A stretch of 64,000 nucleotides of DNA from Methanococcus voltae (GTDB lineage: Archaea > AGJL01 > Methanococci > Methanococcales > Methanococcaceae), in NCBI RefSeq assembly GCF_024807655.1, contig NZ_JANUCR010000002.1, forward strand, positions 186,001-250,000. The letters are read 5' to 3'. The first letter of the stretch is position 1. Each line of letters begins with the position of its first letter. Below the pieces are notes generated by a model. The model ran no database searches. It was not told the DNA's origin and saw nothing but the letters and a program-made list of their open reading frames with translations. Shown piece after piece: positions 41,065 to 49,002 of this stretch. The translations under genes and the position numbers were made by a program.

Positions 41065-41781
41065 TTAATCCTTTTTATCCTCGGATTTTACATAGATTAT
41101 TATTTTATTAAGAATTTCAAGAGCATTCTCCATATCTTCGTTATTTATGTAAATATCGAGTTCTAAGAAAAGGCTTTCAACATAAGAACCATAACGTTCT
41201 TGCATTATAAGTAATTCTTTATATTCATATATCATTTTTCTAAACTTTTCAATTTTTATCTCATTCATACAATCTTTAATATTTTCCCAAACCGTAGTTT
41301 TTTTCATATCCATTATTTCGGCAGTTTTACGCACACTTTTACCATCGACAAGAAGCTCTTTTATCTTGTCTTTATCATATTTTGTAATTTTTTTAGGTCG
41401 ACCAACATTATCGGTAGTCTTTACAATGATTCCACATAGTCTTAGCTTTTCCATTGAACTTTTATTTTTTTCATTAAGTAATTTATAAATTGATTGAGGC
41501 ATAATTATTTCATCATAATCCTTTTCAATAATATTATTAATATCTTTCTTTGTAAGGTATTTTGAAGTTTTATAAACTTTATATTTTGATTTTAAAGTTT
41601 TAATATCTTCTAATACACATAAATCGCTTAAATTGTCCTGTGTTTCATTATCGGCTTTTATAATCTCGGTTATACTATTTTCTGTATTACTATCTTTATT
41701 ATTATTATTATTATTATTTTTTGTATTATTATTTTTACCATCTATTTTGTCCGGATTTTTTAATTCGTTTAATTCGTTCAT
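41065..41781 (-). CDS. HTH DNA-binding protein of the integrated element
   Basis: A 238-aa protein. N-terminal 45 residues are Asn/Lys-rich low complexity (AAT repeats). The middle region holds GRPKKITKYDKDKIKELLVDG followed by SVRKTAEIMDMKKTTVWENI, a resolvase/Hin-type helix-turn-helix with its basic GRPKK arm. The C-terminal third is helical (EYKELLIMQERYGSYVESLF). No recombinase catalytic domain. It follows the integrase by 69 bp on the same strand and could be an excision factor or element regulator; inferred from context. Confidence 0.7.
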   Translation of the reverse strand: MNELNELKNPDKIDGKNNNTKNNNNNNNKDSNTENSITEIIKADNETQDNLSDLCVLEDIKTLKSKYKVYKTSKYLTKKDINNIIEKDYDEIIMPQSIYKLLNEKNKSSMEKLRLCGIIVKTTDNVGRPKKITKYDKDKIKELLVDGKSVRKTAEIMDMKKTTVWENIKDCMNEIKIEKFRKMIYEYKELLIMQERYGSYVESLFLELDIYINNEDMENALEILNKIIIYVKSEDKKD

Positions 41782-41850
41782 ATTATCCTTTATATTATTT
41801 TAAATCTTTTATTTATGTTTTATACCATTTATTATTTGGGGTATAATTTA

Positions 41851-42513
41851 TTATAATTCGTACCAATCATCAATTTTGTCTAATTCTTGTTTCAAATCTA
41901 CGACAGTAATTCTAATATAACTCATAGTAGTCCCGATAGATTTATGCCGTAAATATTTACTAACTTTTTCAAGTGGTACGCCATCATTTAAAAGATGTAA
42001 AGCTCTACTTCTCCTAAATGTGTGAGTTGATATATCTTTATCTAATTCTGCCATTTTAGAGTATTTTTTAGCAAGTTCCCATACATATTTACGATTGTTA
42101 AATTTGAATAATTCCTGAGAACTATCAAGACTTTTAAGTGCAATGTATTCCTTGATATCATTAATAAGCCAGTCGGGTATTAAACAGACTTGAAAGTAAT
42201 CGGTTTTAGTATCCCATAGCTTACAAACTCCTTCTTTAAGTTGTAAATCTTGTACTTTTATTTTTAACAACTCTGAAACCCGTAAGGCCATACCATATAA
42301 CATTTTAAAGAATAATTTATGTTCGCTGTACTCTATAGTTTCTATGAACACTTTAAGTTCTTCTTTGGTTAACCATTCCTTGCAATAATGCTTTTTTACA
42401 CGATATTGCTTATTTTTTGAATTGATATTTTGATTTCTTTGAGTATTAATTACATCTGTCCGCATAGTTTCCCATTTACTTTTTTGGTTATTGTTTATTC
42501 TTTTATTTTTCAT
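41851..42513 (-). CDS. int: Tyrosine recombinase (integrase)
   Basis: A 220-aa site-specific recombinase. A short N-terminal arm is followed by the catalytic domain: Arg78 in MALRVSELLKI, Lys103 in the beta-hairpin (TKTDYFQ), His164-x2-Arg167 in THTFRRSRALHLL, His190 in YLRHKSIGTT and nucleophile Tyr199 in MSYIR. All catalytic residues are present, so it should be active. It lacks a clear core-binding domain of full size. The left 77-bp repeat lies 260 bp upstream of its start, on the far side from the regulator. Confidence 0.92.
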   Translation of the reverse strand: MKNKRINNNQKSKWETMRTDVINTQRNQNINSKNKQYRVKKHYCKEWLTKEELKVFIETIEYSEHKLFFKMLYGMALRVSELLKIKVQDLQLKEGVCKLWDTKTDYFQVCLIPDWLINDIKEYIALKSLDSSQELFKFNNRKYVWELAKKYSKMAELDKDISTHTFRRSRALHLLNDGVPLEKVSKYLRHKSIGTTMSYIRITVVDLKQELDKIDDWYEL

Positions 42514-42662
42514 TTAATTTATAATTAATCGTTTATTTTTTCAACCTTGTAAATATTTATATATAATTATATAAAAATATATATTTATTTAAATATTTTT
42601 ATATTGAAATATATGTATAATTGAATACTCAAATAATTAAATAATTAAATAAATACATACTC

Positions 42663-42716
42663 AAATATTTGGATACATAATTTAGATAATATCAATAATA
42701 CAATATCCAAATATTT
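42663..42716. repeat. 13-bp inverted repeat upstream of the integrase
   Basis: AAATATTTGGATA (42663-42675) and its perfect reverse complement (42704-42716), separated by 28 bases. The left arm also contains the palindrome CAAATATTTG. Candidate site for an integrase arm domain or for the HTH protein. Confidence 0.85.
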
Positions 42717-42772
42717 AAATCTTTAAATTACATAATGGTGCTTTTTTGTCCGGAAATTTTTAACTGACAATT

Positions 42773-42849
42773 TATACATTTTGTCTGCTTTATATACTAA
42801 CGTCAAATAACTGTAAAATGTGCTTTTTTTAAAATTAATGGTTAAAATA
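42773..42849. repeat. Left copy of a perfect 77-bp direct repeat
   Basis: Identical over 77 bases to 50486-50562. It starts TATACATTTTGTCTGC and ends AATGGTTAAAATA. The repeats bound a 7,636-bp interior; recombination between them would release a 7,713-bp circle. Candidate attachment site. Confidence 0.97.
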
Positions 42850-42905
42850 GCGAGTTCAAAGTTTTGTATGGTTTTGGTTAAACACAACTCTCAAACGGTG
42901 ATACT

Positions 42906-43136
42906 ATGAACACACAAAACGCTATTAAAAAGACATTAAAAACATCAAAAGTAAATAAAAACATTTCTAATGTTATTATTGGATATTCTGCTATTTTATT
43001 AGATACTTACAGCAATAATAAAAATTTGTTGCTTGTGAAATATGATAAGCTCTTTAAAGGTTTTTTAAATTCGTCATCAATCACAGAAAAACAATACAAT
43101 AAATTGTACGATACTGTGCTAAACTCATTATTTTAG
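42906..43136 (+). CDS. Small unknown protein of the element
   Basis: A 76-aa basic, mostly helical protein (MNTQNAIKKTLKTSK...) that I do not recognise. It has the element leader TCTCAAACGGTG at 42889-42900 with GGTG as RBS, directly upstream of the ATG, which supports it as a real gene. As the first plus-strand gene before Rep it might be an early regulator or a replication accessory protein; no motif shows this. Confidence 0.65.
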   Translation: MNTQNAIKKTLKTSKVNKNISNVIIGYSAILLDTYSNNKNLLLVKYDKLFKGFLNSSSITEKQYNKLYDTVLNSLF

Positions 43137-43234
43137 ATTTTTTGAGTATTACTCTCACATATGTGAATTATTACTCATTTTTTCATATTTTTAAATTGGT
43201 TGTAAAATTGGTTAAAATCTCAAATGGTGGTTAT

Positions 43235-44575
43235 GTGTCGAGCTTAGAGCTTAAACGGATTAATGATATTATATTATCACAATTAACAAATGAATTCACT
43301 ATAAAAGACATAGTTAATATGTACTCTAATAAATACGACGATTGCAATAATAATGCAATTGCACAGAAGACAAGAAGATTATTAAATAATCATATTGAAA
43401 GTGGCGTATTTACTGTAAGGAACGCCCTAAAGAATAAAAAAATCTACAAATTTAAGGATGTTTTTGTACCTGCTTCTGCGGGTGATACTAATACCAGTCT
43501 ATTATTTTATTCTACGTCAATGAAAAACTCAAACCACATTGAAAAACAGAAAAAAAATAATAACAAATACAATACAAATGTTAATAAACCCACAATAACG
43601 CCCGACCAGATAAGGGTAATGGCGGGTATTGTTAATAATCCACAAATTAAATCATTAAAAAAGGAAAGATTTAAGAGTATACTACATTTAAATTGTAAAC
43701 ATATGCTAAATGAAGAGGATAGGACTGAACTATTAGAAAATTTTAAAGAATATATTATAAAAGCCTCATCTCAAAATTTAGTTTTAGAACGTACAAGATA
43801 TCATAAAAATAAACCTAAATATATCACTTTTCCATATCTTACACGTTTTACGAACTCAAAACAGTTAAAAAGACAATTGGCACAATATAATTGTATATTC
43901 GAACAAAAAGCAATAAAATATAATCGAGGTGTACATTTAACACTTACCACAGACCCGAAATTATTTAGAAATATTTACGAAGCAAATAAACATTTTAGTA
44001 AAGCATTCAATAGGTTTATGTCATTTTTATCAAAAAGAAATAAAGATGTAAATGGTAAATCCAGAAGACCTGTATATTTGGCAGCTTATGAATATACTAA
44101 AAGTGGATTGTGCCACGCCCACATTTTAATCTTTGGAAAAAAATATTTATTAGACCAAAGAGTTATAACTCAAGAATGGTCAAGATGTGGACAGGGACAA
44201 ATAGCCCACATTTACAGTATTAGGCGAGATGGTATAAATTGGATATATGGAAGAGCAAGACCTGAGGAAATCCAAACAGGCGAATACAAAAACGCTAATG
44301 AATATTTAAAAAAATATTTGGTTAAATCGTTGTATTCAGAACTTGACGGTTCTATGTATTGGGCAATGAATAAAAGATTTTTTACATTTTCAAAATCTTT
44401 AAAACCTGCAATGATGAAGAGACCTAAACCTGAAAAATATTATAAATTTGTTGGAATATGGACTGATGAGGAATTTACTGACGAAATAAATCAAGCGTTT
44501 AAAACGGGCATCCCTTATGATGAAATTAAAAAAATCCATTGGAAAAACCTAAATAATGGACTATCCTGTGGATAG
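43235..44575 (+). CDS. HUH-superfamily Rep protein (rolling-circle replication initiator)
   Basis: A 446-aa protein. An N-terminal winged-helix-like region (SLELKRINDIILSQLTNEFT...) covers about residues 1-75. The HUH core follows: motif 1 GVHLTLTTDP (about 232-241), the metal-binding HUH in CHAHIL (His294, His296), and the nicking motif NEYLKKYLVK (Tyr357, Lys360, Tyr361). It should nick one strand at an origin. GTG 43235 is chosen because it follows the leader TCTCAAATGGTGG; the frame extends upstream without an RBS. Confidence 0.88.
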   Translation: MSSLELKRINDIILSQLTNEFTIKDIVNMYSNKYDDCNNNAIAQKTRRLLNNHIESGVFTVRNALKNKKIYKFKDVFVPASAGDTNTSLLFYSTSMKNSNHIEKQKKNNNKYNTNVNKPTITPDQIRVMAGIVNNPQIKSLKKERFKSILHLNCKHMLNEEDRTELLENFKEYIIKASSQNLVLERTRYHKNKPKYITFPYLTRFTNSKQLKRQLAQYNCIFEQKAIKYNRGVHLTLTTDPKLFRNIYEANKHFSKAFNRFMSFLSKRNKDVNGKSRRPVYLAAYEYTKSGLCHAHILIFGKKYLLDQRVITQEWSRCGQGQIAHIYSIRRDGINWIYGRARPEEIQTGEYKNANEYLKKYLVKSLYSELDGSMYWAMNKRFFTFSKSLKPAMMKRPKPEKYYKFVGIWTDEEFTDEINQAFKTGIPYDEIKKIHWKNLNNGLSCG

Positions 44576-44595
44576 TCTAATAAACAGGTGATAAA

Positions 44596-44910
44596 ATGGT
44601 AAGAGGAAGATACCCAGTATTTTCAGGGTTTAAAAAATTTAATAAAATTAATTTAGGTAAAGAAAAACGGAACGAAGGAGTTTATAAGTATTATAATCAA
44701 GATAAAACATTGTTGTACGTTGGAGTATCTAACGAGGTAAAATTAAGACTTTTAAGTGCTTATTATGGGCGTTCTGACTATGCCGTATTAGAAAATAAAA
44801 AGAAACTTAGACAAAACATTGCATATTATAAAGTTAAATATTGTGGATTAGACCAAGCTCGTAAGATTGAACATAGAATTAAAAAACAATGTAAATATAA
44901 CCTAAATTAA
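44596..44910 (+). CDS. GIY-YIG nuclease-domain protein
   Basis: A 104-aa protein with the GIY-YIG plan: GVYKYY (first strand, 29-34), LLYVGVSNEVKLRL (YVG and the catalytic-type Arg helix), and ARKIEHRIKKQ near the end holding the conserved Glu. It follows Rep by 20 bp with AGGTGATAAA as RBS. Small stand-alone GIY-YIG proteins occur in viruses and plasmids; whether it is a homing nuclease, a resolvase-like enzyme or anti-host is unknown. Confidence 0.75.
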   Translation: MVRGRYPVFSGFKKFNKINLGKEKRNEGVYKYYNQDKTLLYVGVSNEVKLRLLSAYYGRSDYAVLENKKKLRQNIAYYKVKYCGLDQARKIEHRIKKQCKYNLN

Positions 44911-45033
44911 TTAAAATTTATAATTCTTAAAAATTTTATTAGTAATTATTTATTGATATTTACCACTTAGAATTTAAATAAATAAAATTAATAATTAAAT
45001 TATTAATTAAATAAATCTCAAACGGTGGTATAT

Positions 45034-45498
45034 ATGGTTTTAAATCTTGAAGATTTAGACAAGTTGGACAGTATATTTTCCGATGGTGGTATTGATAAAA
45101 TTGAGAATAAAACTAAGAATTATAATAATGATAGCGATAGCTTTAACGTTTTAGATGCTTTAAAGGAAGTAAATAAAATTTTTGAAAACTGGCGTTCTAT
45201 TCGAGGCATCCCTAAAGCTCAAAATATTCAACCCCTTAAAGAATATCAAGTTTCAAAAGAAAAACAAACAGAAGTAAAAAAAGACTCAAACGAAATAACT
45301 AACGTTTCAAATACAAACAACATAAATAAAAATATATCTGCACAAGATATTTATGACAATTTTTTGCAAGCTTTAGAATTCTTTAAATCAAGTTATGGGG
45401 ATATGCCAGTATCTGAAATGGTTTCTACATTGAAAGAAAATAAAGAAGATATACTTAGTGTAATAAATCTTAGTATGGGTGATGTAAATGGGGCGTAA
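45034..45498 (+). CDS. Unknown element protein upstream of the packaging ATPase
   Basis: A 154-aa acidic protein, mainly helical, with a disordered Lys/Asn/Thr stretch in the middle. No family recognised. ATG 45034 is chosen because the leader TCTCAAACGGTGG (45016-45028) ends 5 bp before it. Its 3' end overlaps the ATPase start by 11 bp, so the two are translationally coupled; it may be an ATPase partner. Confidence 0.7.
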   Translation: MVLNLEDLDKLDSIFSDGGIDKIENKTKNYNNDSDSFNVLDALKEVNKIFENWRSIRGIPKAQNIQPLKEYQVSKEKQTEVKKDSNEITNVSNTNNINKNISAQDIYDNFLQALEFFKSSYGDMPVSEMVSTLKENKEDILSVINLSMGDVNGA

Positions 45499-46312
45499 AC
45501 CATTAGACCCAAAAGCTATTAAAAAGAAATTAGAAGAACACGAAGCAGGAACTATAAAATTACCTTATTCTACATTACAACGTTATAAAAATACATTAGA
45601 TAAACAAGACCTTAAGGAAAAAGACGAAGAATATAAACAAAATATTGATTTAGATGACGAATTAAATAATATAGATTTAAACAGTGAATATGTTAATTAT
45701 TATGATATTATAGATTTTAAAAATCCCTTTTCGATGTGCGTATTTGGGATTAAGAGGCAAGGAAAAACAACTTTATTAAAACATATGGCATACAGTAATC
45801 AAAAAGATGTTTTAATTTATGATTTAGTGCATAATTTTAATAATTTTGGAAAAAGGTGTTATCAAGCAAAAGAAACGCAGTTCCCAGATAGTGCTTTAGA
45901 GTTTCAACGTTTTTATTCTTCAATATATAATAAATTAAATAAAAATCGTGAAAACCCTATATTACTATTAATTGACGAATGTGATAAAATAGCCCCTAAT
46001 AATAGTCGAATGCCTGGAGGTCTTGCAGAACTTAACGACTTGCACCGACACGCTAAATTTAATACCTCATTTGTGTGTGTTGCCCGAAGACCTGCAACAC
46101 TTAATACTAATTTAAAAGAAATTGCCGATTATATTATATTTTTTAAATTAACGGGTAAAAATGATAAATCATTTTTAAATGATTTACATAAAGACCTTTA
46201 CAATGCAGTTGAAAGTTTAAACGCCGAAGAACACGAATTTATTATTTATGATATGCCTATGTCAAAAATTTATAAATCCAAATTGGATTTAAATATAAAT
46301 TTTAAAAAATAA
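45488..46312 (+). CDS. A32/HerA-like genome-packaging ATPase
   Basis: A 274-aa P-loop ATPase. After a charged, helical N-terminus, Walker A is GIKRQGKT (87-94) in CVFGIKRQGKTTLLKHM and Walker B is ILLLIDECDK (158-167). The sensor-like segment FNTSFVCVARRPATLNTNL follows. The order strand-Walker A, hydrophobic-DE-C-D, Arg-rich strand fits the FtsK/HerA clade that packages DNA in tailless viruses with internal membranes. It directly precedes the small virion-gene run. Confidence 0.8.
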   Translation: MGRKPLDPKAIKKKLEEHEAGTIKLPYSTLQRYKNTLDKQDLKEKDEEYKQNIDLDDELNNIDLNSEYVNYYDIIDFKNPFSMCVFGIKRQGKTTLLKHMAYSNQKDVLIYDLVHNFNNFGKRCYQAKETQFPDSALEFQRFYSSIYNKLNKNRENPILLLIDECDKIAPNNSRMPGGLAELNDLHRHAKFNTSFVCVARRPATLNTNLKEIADYIIFFKLTGKNDKSFLNDLHKDLYNAVESLNAEEHEFIIYDMPMSKIYKSKLDLNINFKK

Positions 46313-46467
46313 CCATTTTTTTATTTTTAATATTATTTTTATTCTTAAAAATAATTATTAATTATTATTTTATTTTTTTGGGATTATTTAAGCAGTTAAG
46401 ATATATTTTAGTAAATACAATTTAAAAACGTAAATAAATAAATAAAAAAATCTCAAACGGTGGTTAT

Positions 46468-46779
46468 ATGACCAAAACAATAAATGGTATTAACTTTAAA
46501 GCGATGGGAATCGTCACGATTTCCAAAGTTGTAGGTGAACAAGTATTAACCCCTATTATTGGGAACGGCACTGTAAAAAGTGGCTTACCTAAAATTTTAG
46601 GGGCGGTATTGTTGGCAGGAACAAAAAACACATATGCAAAATATGCAGGTACAGGTCTTGCAGTCGACGGCATAGAGGATATATTAATGGGTAGTGGTAT
46701 ATTATCCAAATTAGGCGCCGTAGCAGGTGCAAAAACAACAGCAGGAACAGGAAACACGAACAACATAGACATAATGTAA
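46468..46779 (+). CDS. Small hydrophobic protein, first of the virion-gene run
   Basis: A 103-aa Gly/Ala-rich protein with two weakly hydrophobic stretches (LPKILGAVLLAGTKN about 39-53, GILSKLGAVAGAKTTAG about 76-92), which look like short amphipathic or membrane helices. Leader TCTCAAACGGTGG at 46451-46463 directly precedes it. No family known. Place and composition suggest a minor membrane or capsid-associated protein. Confidence 0.65.
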   Translation: MTKTINGINFKAMGIVTISKVVGEQVLTPIIGNGTVKSGLPKILGAVLLAGTKNTYAKYAGTGLAVDGIEDILMGSGILSKLGAVAGAKTTAGTGNTNNIDIM

Positions 46780-46788
46780 GGTGAAAAA

Positions 46789-47247
46789 ATGGCAGTAGTA
46801 AAACCAGGAAACGGAGACCCTTCAGTATTGGGGCTTAATGATTTTGAATTTAATGCAAAAGGCGACACAATTAAGGCAGGTAGGTGGACAGATATATATA
46901 AATTTACCGTGCCAGTACAGGAACAGGTAGCAATAGGTAGCGATGACAACGGGAACGTAGGGATTTTATACGGTATCATAAAAGATAATTCAGAGACGCC
47001 TGCAGAAGTATCCGGAGTTATAAGAATTTCAAGACGTCCAGCGAGGGAGAATGTAAGCGATAGACAATTAGAAGTTAGAACTGAAATGATAAAAGACACT
47101 ATGACGGATAGATTAAAAGCTTATTTTTTACCGGTGAAGCGAAATAAAAGAATAGGCGAAAACTCGAAGCTTGTTATTGAATTTATGCCCGATACTGATT
47201 TTGTTTTGGGCGATAGTGTTTTACAAATTCCTATTACCAGGTGGTAA
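46789..47247 (+). CDS. Candidate capsid protein A (beta-rich, 152 aa)
   Basis: A soluble-looking 152-aa protein without signal or membrane helix, dense in predicted strands: DTIKAGRWTDIYKFTVPVQE, VGILYGIIKD, SGVIRISRRPARE, NSKLVIEFMPDTDF. The length and eight-strand rhythm suit a single jelly roll. It is followed two bases later by a second beta-rich protein, the arrangement expected for paired single jelly-roll major capsid proteins. No sequence family is recognised; the capsid role is inferred from context. RBS AAGGTGAAAAA. Confidence 0.6.
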   Translation: MAVVKPGNGDPSVLGLNDFEFNAKGDTIKAGRWTDIYKFTVPVQEQVAIGSDDNGNVGILYGIIKDNSETPAEVSGVIRISRRPARENVSDRQLEVRTEMIKDTMTDRLKAYFLPVKRNKRIGENSKLVIEFMPDTDFVLGDSVLQIPITRW

Positions 47248-47248
47248 T

Positions 47249-47653
47249 ATGGGATTATTTGACACATTGATAAAAGACACAGCCAGTAAAATAGATAAGG
47301 ATACTTTAGAAAGTCCTTATTATCAAATTATCATTAATCCGGGCGAATTACAACCAGGCGAGGCAAACGCGCATTATGTAGATATCGATGAGATTAAGCA
47401 ACTTAAAAGATTTAATTATTTCAACTCGATAAGTGTTTTAAATTTGAGTAATCAAGAAATAAATTTAAATTTAGACTCTGACAAGGTTAAAAAGCTAATA
47501 CCCGGTAATTATGACAGTTTATTATTAGATGTAAAATTTAGACGTGTAAAAATCATAAATAACTCTAATGAAACAAATAATAATAAAATAGAAATCATAT
47601 TAAGGAAAGAATTAACAACAATGGAAACATTTAAAATGATTTTAGGGTTATAG
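47249..47653 (+). CDS. Candidate capsid protein B (beta-rich, 134 aa)
   Basis: A 134-aa protein: an N-terminal helix (MGLFDTLIKDTASKID), then strands YYQIIINPGELQPGEA, FNSISVLNLSNQEINLNLD, YDSLLLDVKFRRVKII and KIEIILRKE, again jelly-roll-like. ATG 47249 follows AGGTGG, which overlaps the previous stop, so it is translationally coupled to candidate A. The longer upstream frame has no RBS. The role as second capsid protein is inferred. Confidence 0.6.
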   Translation: MGLFDTLIKDTASKIDKDTLESPYYQIIINPGELQPGEANAHYVDIDEIKQLKRFNYFNSISVLNLSNQEINLNLDSDKVKKLIPGNYDSLLLDVKFRRVKIINNSNETNNNKIEIILRKELTTMETFKMILGL

Positions 47654-47665
47654 GTGGTGGTATAT

Positions 47666-48094
47666 ATGGTTGCCCCAGTAATAGCGGCGTTAGGCGTTGC
47701 AGCAGGTGGAGCAGTTGCCGGAGCGTTGGCGGGTGGGGATAATGAAACCGTGACCAACGCCAACCAGTATACAAGCACGTACGCCCCGCAAACCACGACA
47801 CAAACAACAAGCACGTACGCCCCAGTTACGACAATACAGTATCCAAGCTATAATATACAGTATTATAGTCCGGGTGGGTCAATTACAACAAAAAAAGAAC
47901 AAAAGACAGCAAGCGCCCCAACGGTACAACCAACCGCAACACCGACAAATGCACCAGAAACACGAGCAGACCAGGACGCAAGCGCCAGCACCAGCGACAT
48001 GAAAAAAATCGCATTAATTGCAGGCATTGCGGCGGTTGGTTACGCATTTGTAAGTAGTAGCGGAAAAACTGCGGAGGCGGTTGCAAATGGATAA
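47666..48094 (+). CDS. Thr-rich protein with two membrane segments
   Basis: A 142-aa protein: an N-terminal hydrophobic segment (VAPVIAALGVAAGGAVAGALAG), a Thr/Gln/Tyr/Pro-rich middle with an imperfect repeat around STYAP, and a C-terminal hydrophobic segment (KKIALIAGIAAVGYAFVSS). It may be a virion-membrane protein with an exposed loop, comparable in plan to small membrane proteins of tailless viruses. ATG 47666 follows GGTGGTGG. Overlaps the next gene by 8 bp. Confidence 0.65.
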   Translation: MVAPVIAALGVAAGGAVAGALAGGDNETVTNANQYTSTYAPQTTTQTTSTYAPVTTIQYPSYNIQYYSPGGSITTKKEQKTASAPTVQPTATPTNAPETRADQDASASTSDMKKIALIAGIAAVGYAFVSSSGKTAEAVANG

Positions 48095-48644
48095 AAAATT
48101 AATTTTAGGAGGCGGTGCGTTATTACTATTCGCATTAGCGGGTAAATCTGAAAAAACGAACGAACAACCCGCAAGCGTTCAATATGTACCCTATACAGTC
48201 CCCGAAGAAACAACCCCACAACCCGTTTTTAATTTCCCAGAAATCCCGGAATACAACGCAAAAACTTATAATCCTCCAGATGATGAAAGTTCGGGAGTAA
48301 ATACAAAAAAAGGAACGAAAACAAGCGGGGGAAATAATAATAATTTTGTAGACGTAGTTAATGCAACAACGGGGGAAACTCCGGGACTAAGATATATGGA
48401 TACAGATTTACATCCTAATACTTATGTTGTTGCAGATAGTGCAAAAACAAGCGACTTTATTAATAGTCTTTCGAGTTCAGTTATTGAAAATTCTAAAAAA
48501 TCGTACCGTGCACCTATTGTAAAGTTAGAGTCTGAAATACAACAAGAGCAAGCTGAAGCAGAAACCAAAAAAGAACAAAAGAAACAAGAACAGATAAATG
48601 AAACATTAGCTAATTTTACCCACCGGGGAGCGGGGATATTATGA
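48087..48644 (+). CDS. Membrane-anchored element protein
   Basis: A 185-aa protein with an N-terminal membrane helix (KLILGGGALLLFALAGKSEK), a Pro/Thr-rich stalk (about 25-65), a mixed central part, and a C-terminal coiled-coil-like stretch rich in Glu, Gln and Lys (LESEIQQEQAEAETKKEQKK). GGAGGCGG precedes ATG 48087. Its stop overlaps the next start as ATGA. Role unknown, probably virion or assembly. Confidence 0.65.
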   Translation: MDKKLILGGGALLLFALAGKSEKTNEQPASVQYVPYTVPEETTPQPVFNFPEIPEYNAKTYNPPDDESSGVNTKKGTKTSGGNNNNFVDVVNATTGETPGLRYMDTDLHPNTYVVADSAKTSDFINSLSSSVIENSKKSYRAPIVKLESEIQQEQAEAETKKEQKKQEQINETLANFTHRGAGIL

Positions 48645-48778
48645 ATGACGTTAAAGAGTATATAACGGCGGGTTTAGTAGGTGGAAGTGCGTTATTATGG
48701 CACTTCTTACAAAAAATTAAGAAAGCAACAATTAAAATAAATACGGATGAAAAAGAAATATTTATAAAATATAGGTAG
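48641..48778 (+). CDS. 45-aa single-pass membrane protein
   Basis: A short gene: MNDVKEYITAGLVGGSALLW, then HFLQKIKKATIKI and a charged end. One short hydrophobic segment followed by basic residues suggests a small membrane protein. The start overlaps the previous stop (ATGA) with GGGGAGCGGGG ahead, and the next gene begins 8 bp after the stop, so it fits the operon. Confidence 0.65.
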   Translation: MNDVKEYITAGLVGGSALLWHFLQKIKKATIKINTDEKEIFIKYR

Positions 48779-48786
48779 GTGGAAAA

Positions 48787-49002
48787 ATGATAAAATCACA
48801 GTTTTTAAGCGTTCAAAGTGTTATAAGTGTCCCAAATATTGAAAGTGTTTCGCAACCCCTACCTAACATTTTATACATTGATGAAAATACTAAATTTTAT
48901 TATTATTTAGTCGATGGGATATTATACAGCCCTCAAAAGGAGATTAAGGAAAGTATAGAAAGTAAAATAAGAAAAGCTATGATAATAGGGGGTGAATTAT
49001 GA
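48787..49002 (+). CDS. Small element protein (71 aa)
   Basis: An unrecognised 71-aa protein: beta-rich first half (FLSVQSVISVPNIESVSQPLP, FYYYLVDGILYS) and a charged helix at the end. RBS AGGTGGAAAA. Its end overlaps the following start by 4 bp (ATGA). Probably part of the same virion or assembly module. Confidence 0.6.
   Translation: MIKSQFLSVQSVISVPNIESVSQPLPNILYIDENTKFYYYLVDGILYSPQKEIKESIESKIRKAMIIGGEL

Larger units (their letters stand above)
42514..42905. other. Divergent control region between integrase and Rep block
   Basis: About 390 bases. It contains a 13-bp inverted repeat (42663-42675 with 42704-42716), the left 77-bp direct repeat (42773-42849) and, at the right end, the leader TCTCAAACGGTG before the first plus-strand ORF. 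It probably combines promoters, operators and recombination sites. Confidence 0.7.

Noticed and set aside
43142-43234. Upstream extension of the Rep frame from TTG 43142
   Set aside because: No ribosome binding site there, while GTG 43235 directly follows the element leader with GGTGG.
47171-47248. Extension of candidate capsid B into the 3' end of candidate A
   Set aside because: Would need an 80-bp overlap without ribosome binding site; ATG 47249 has AGGTGG and a normal junction.
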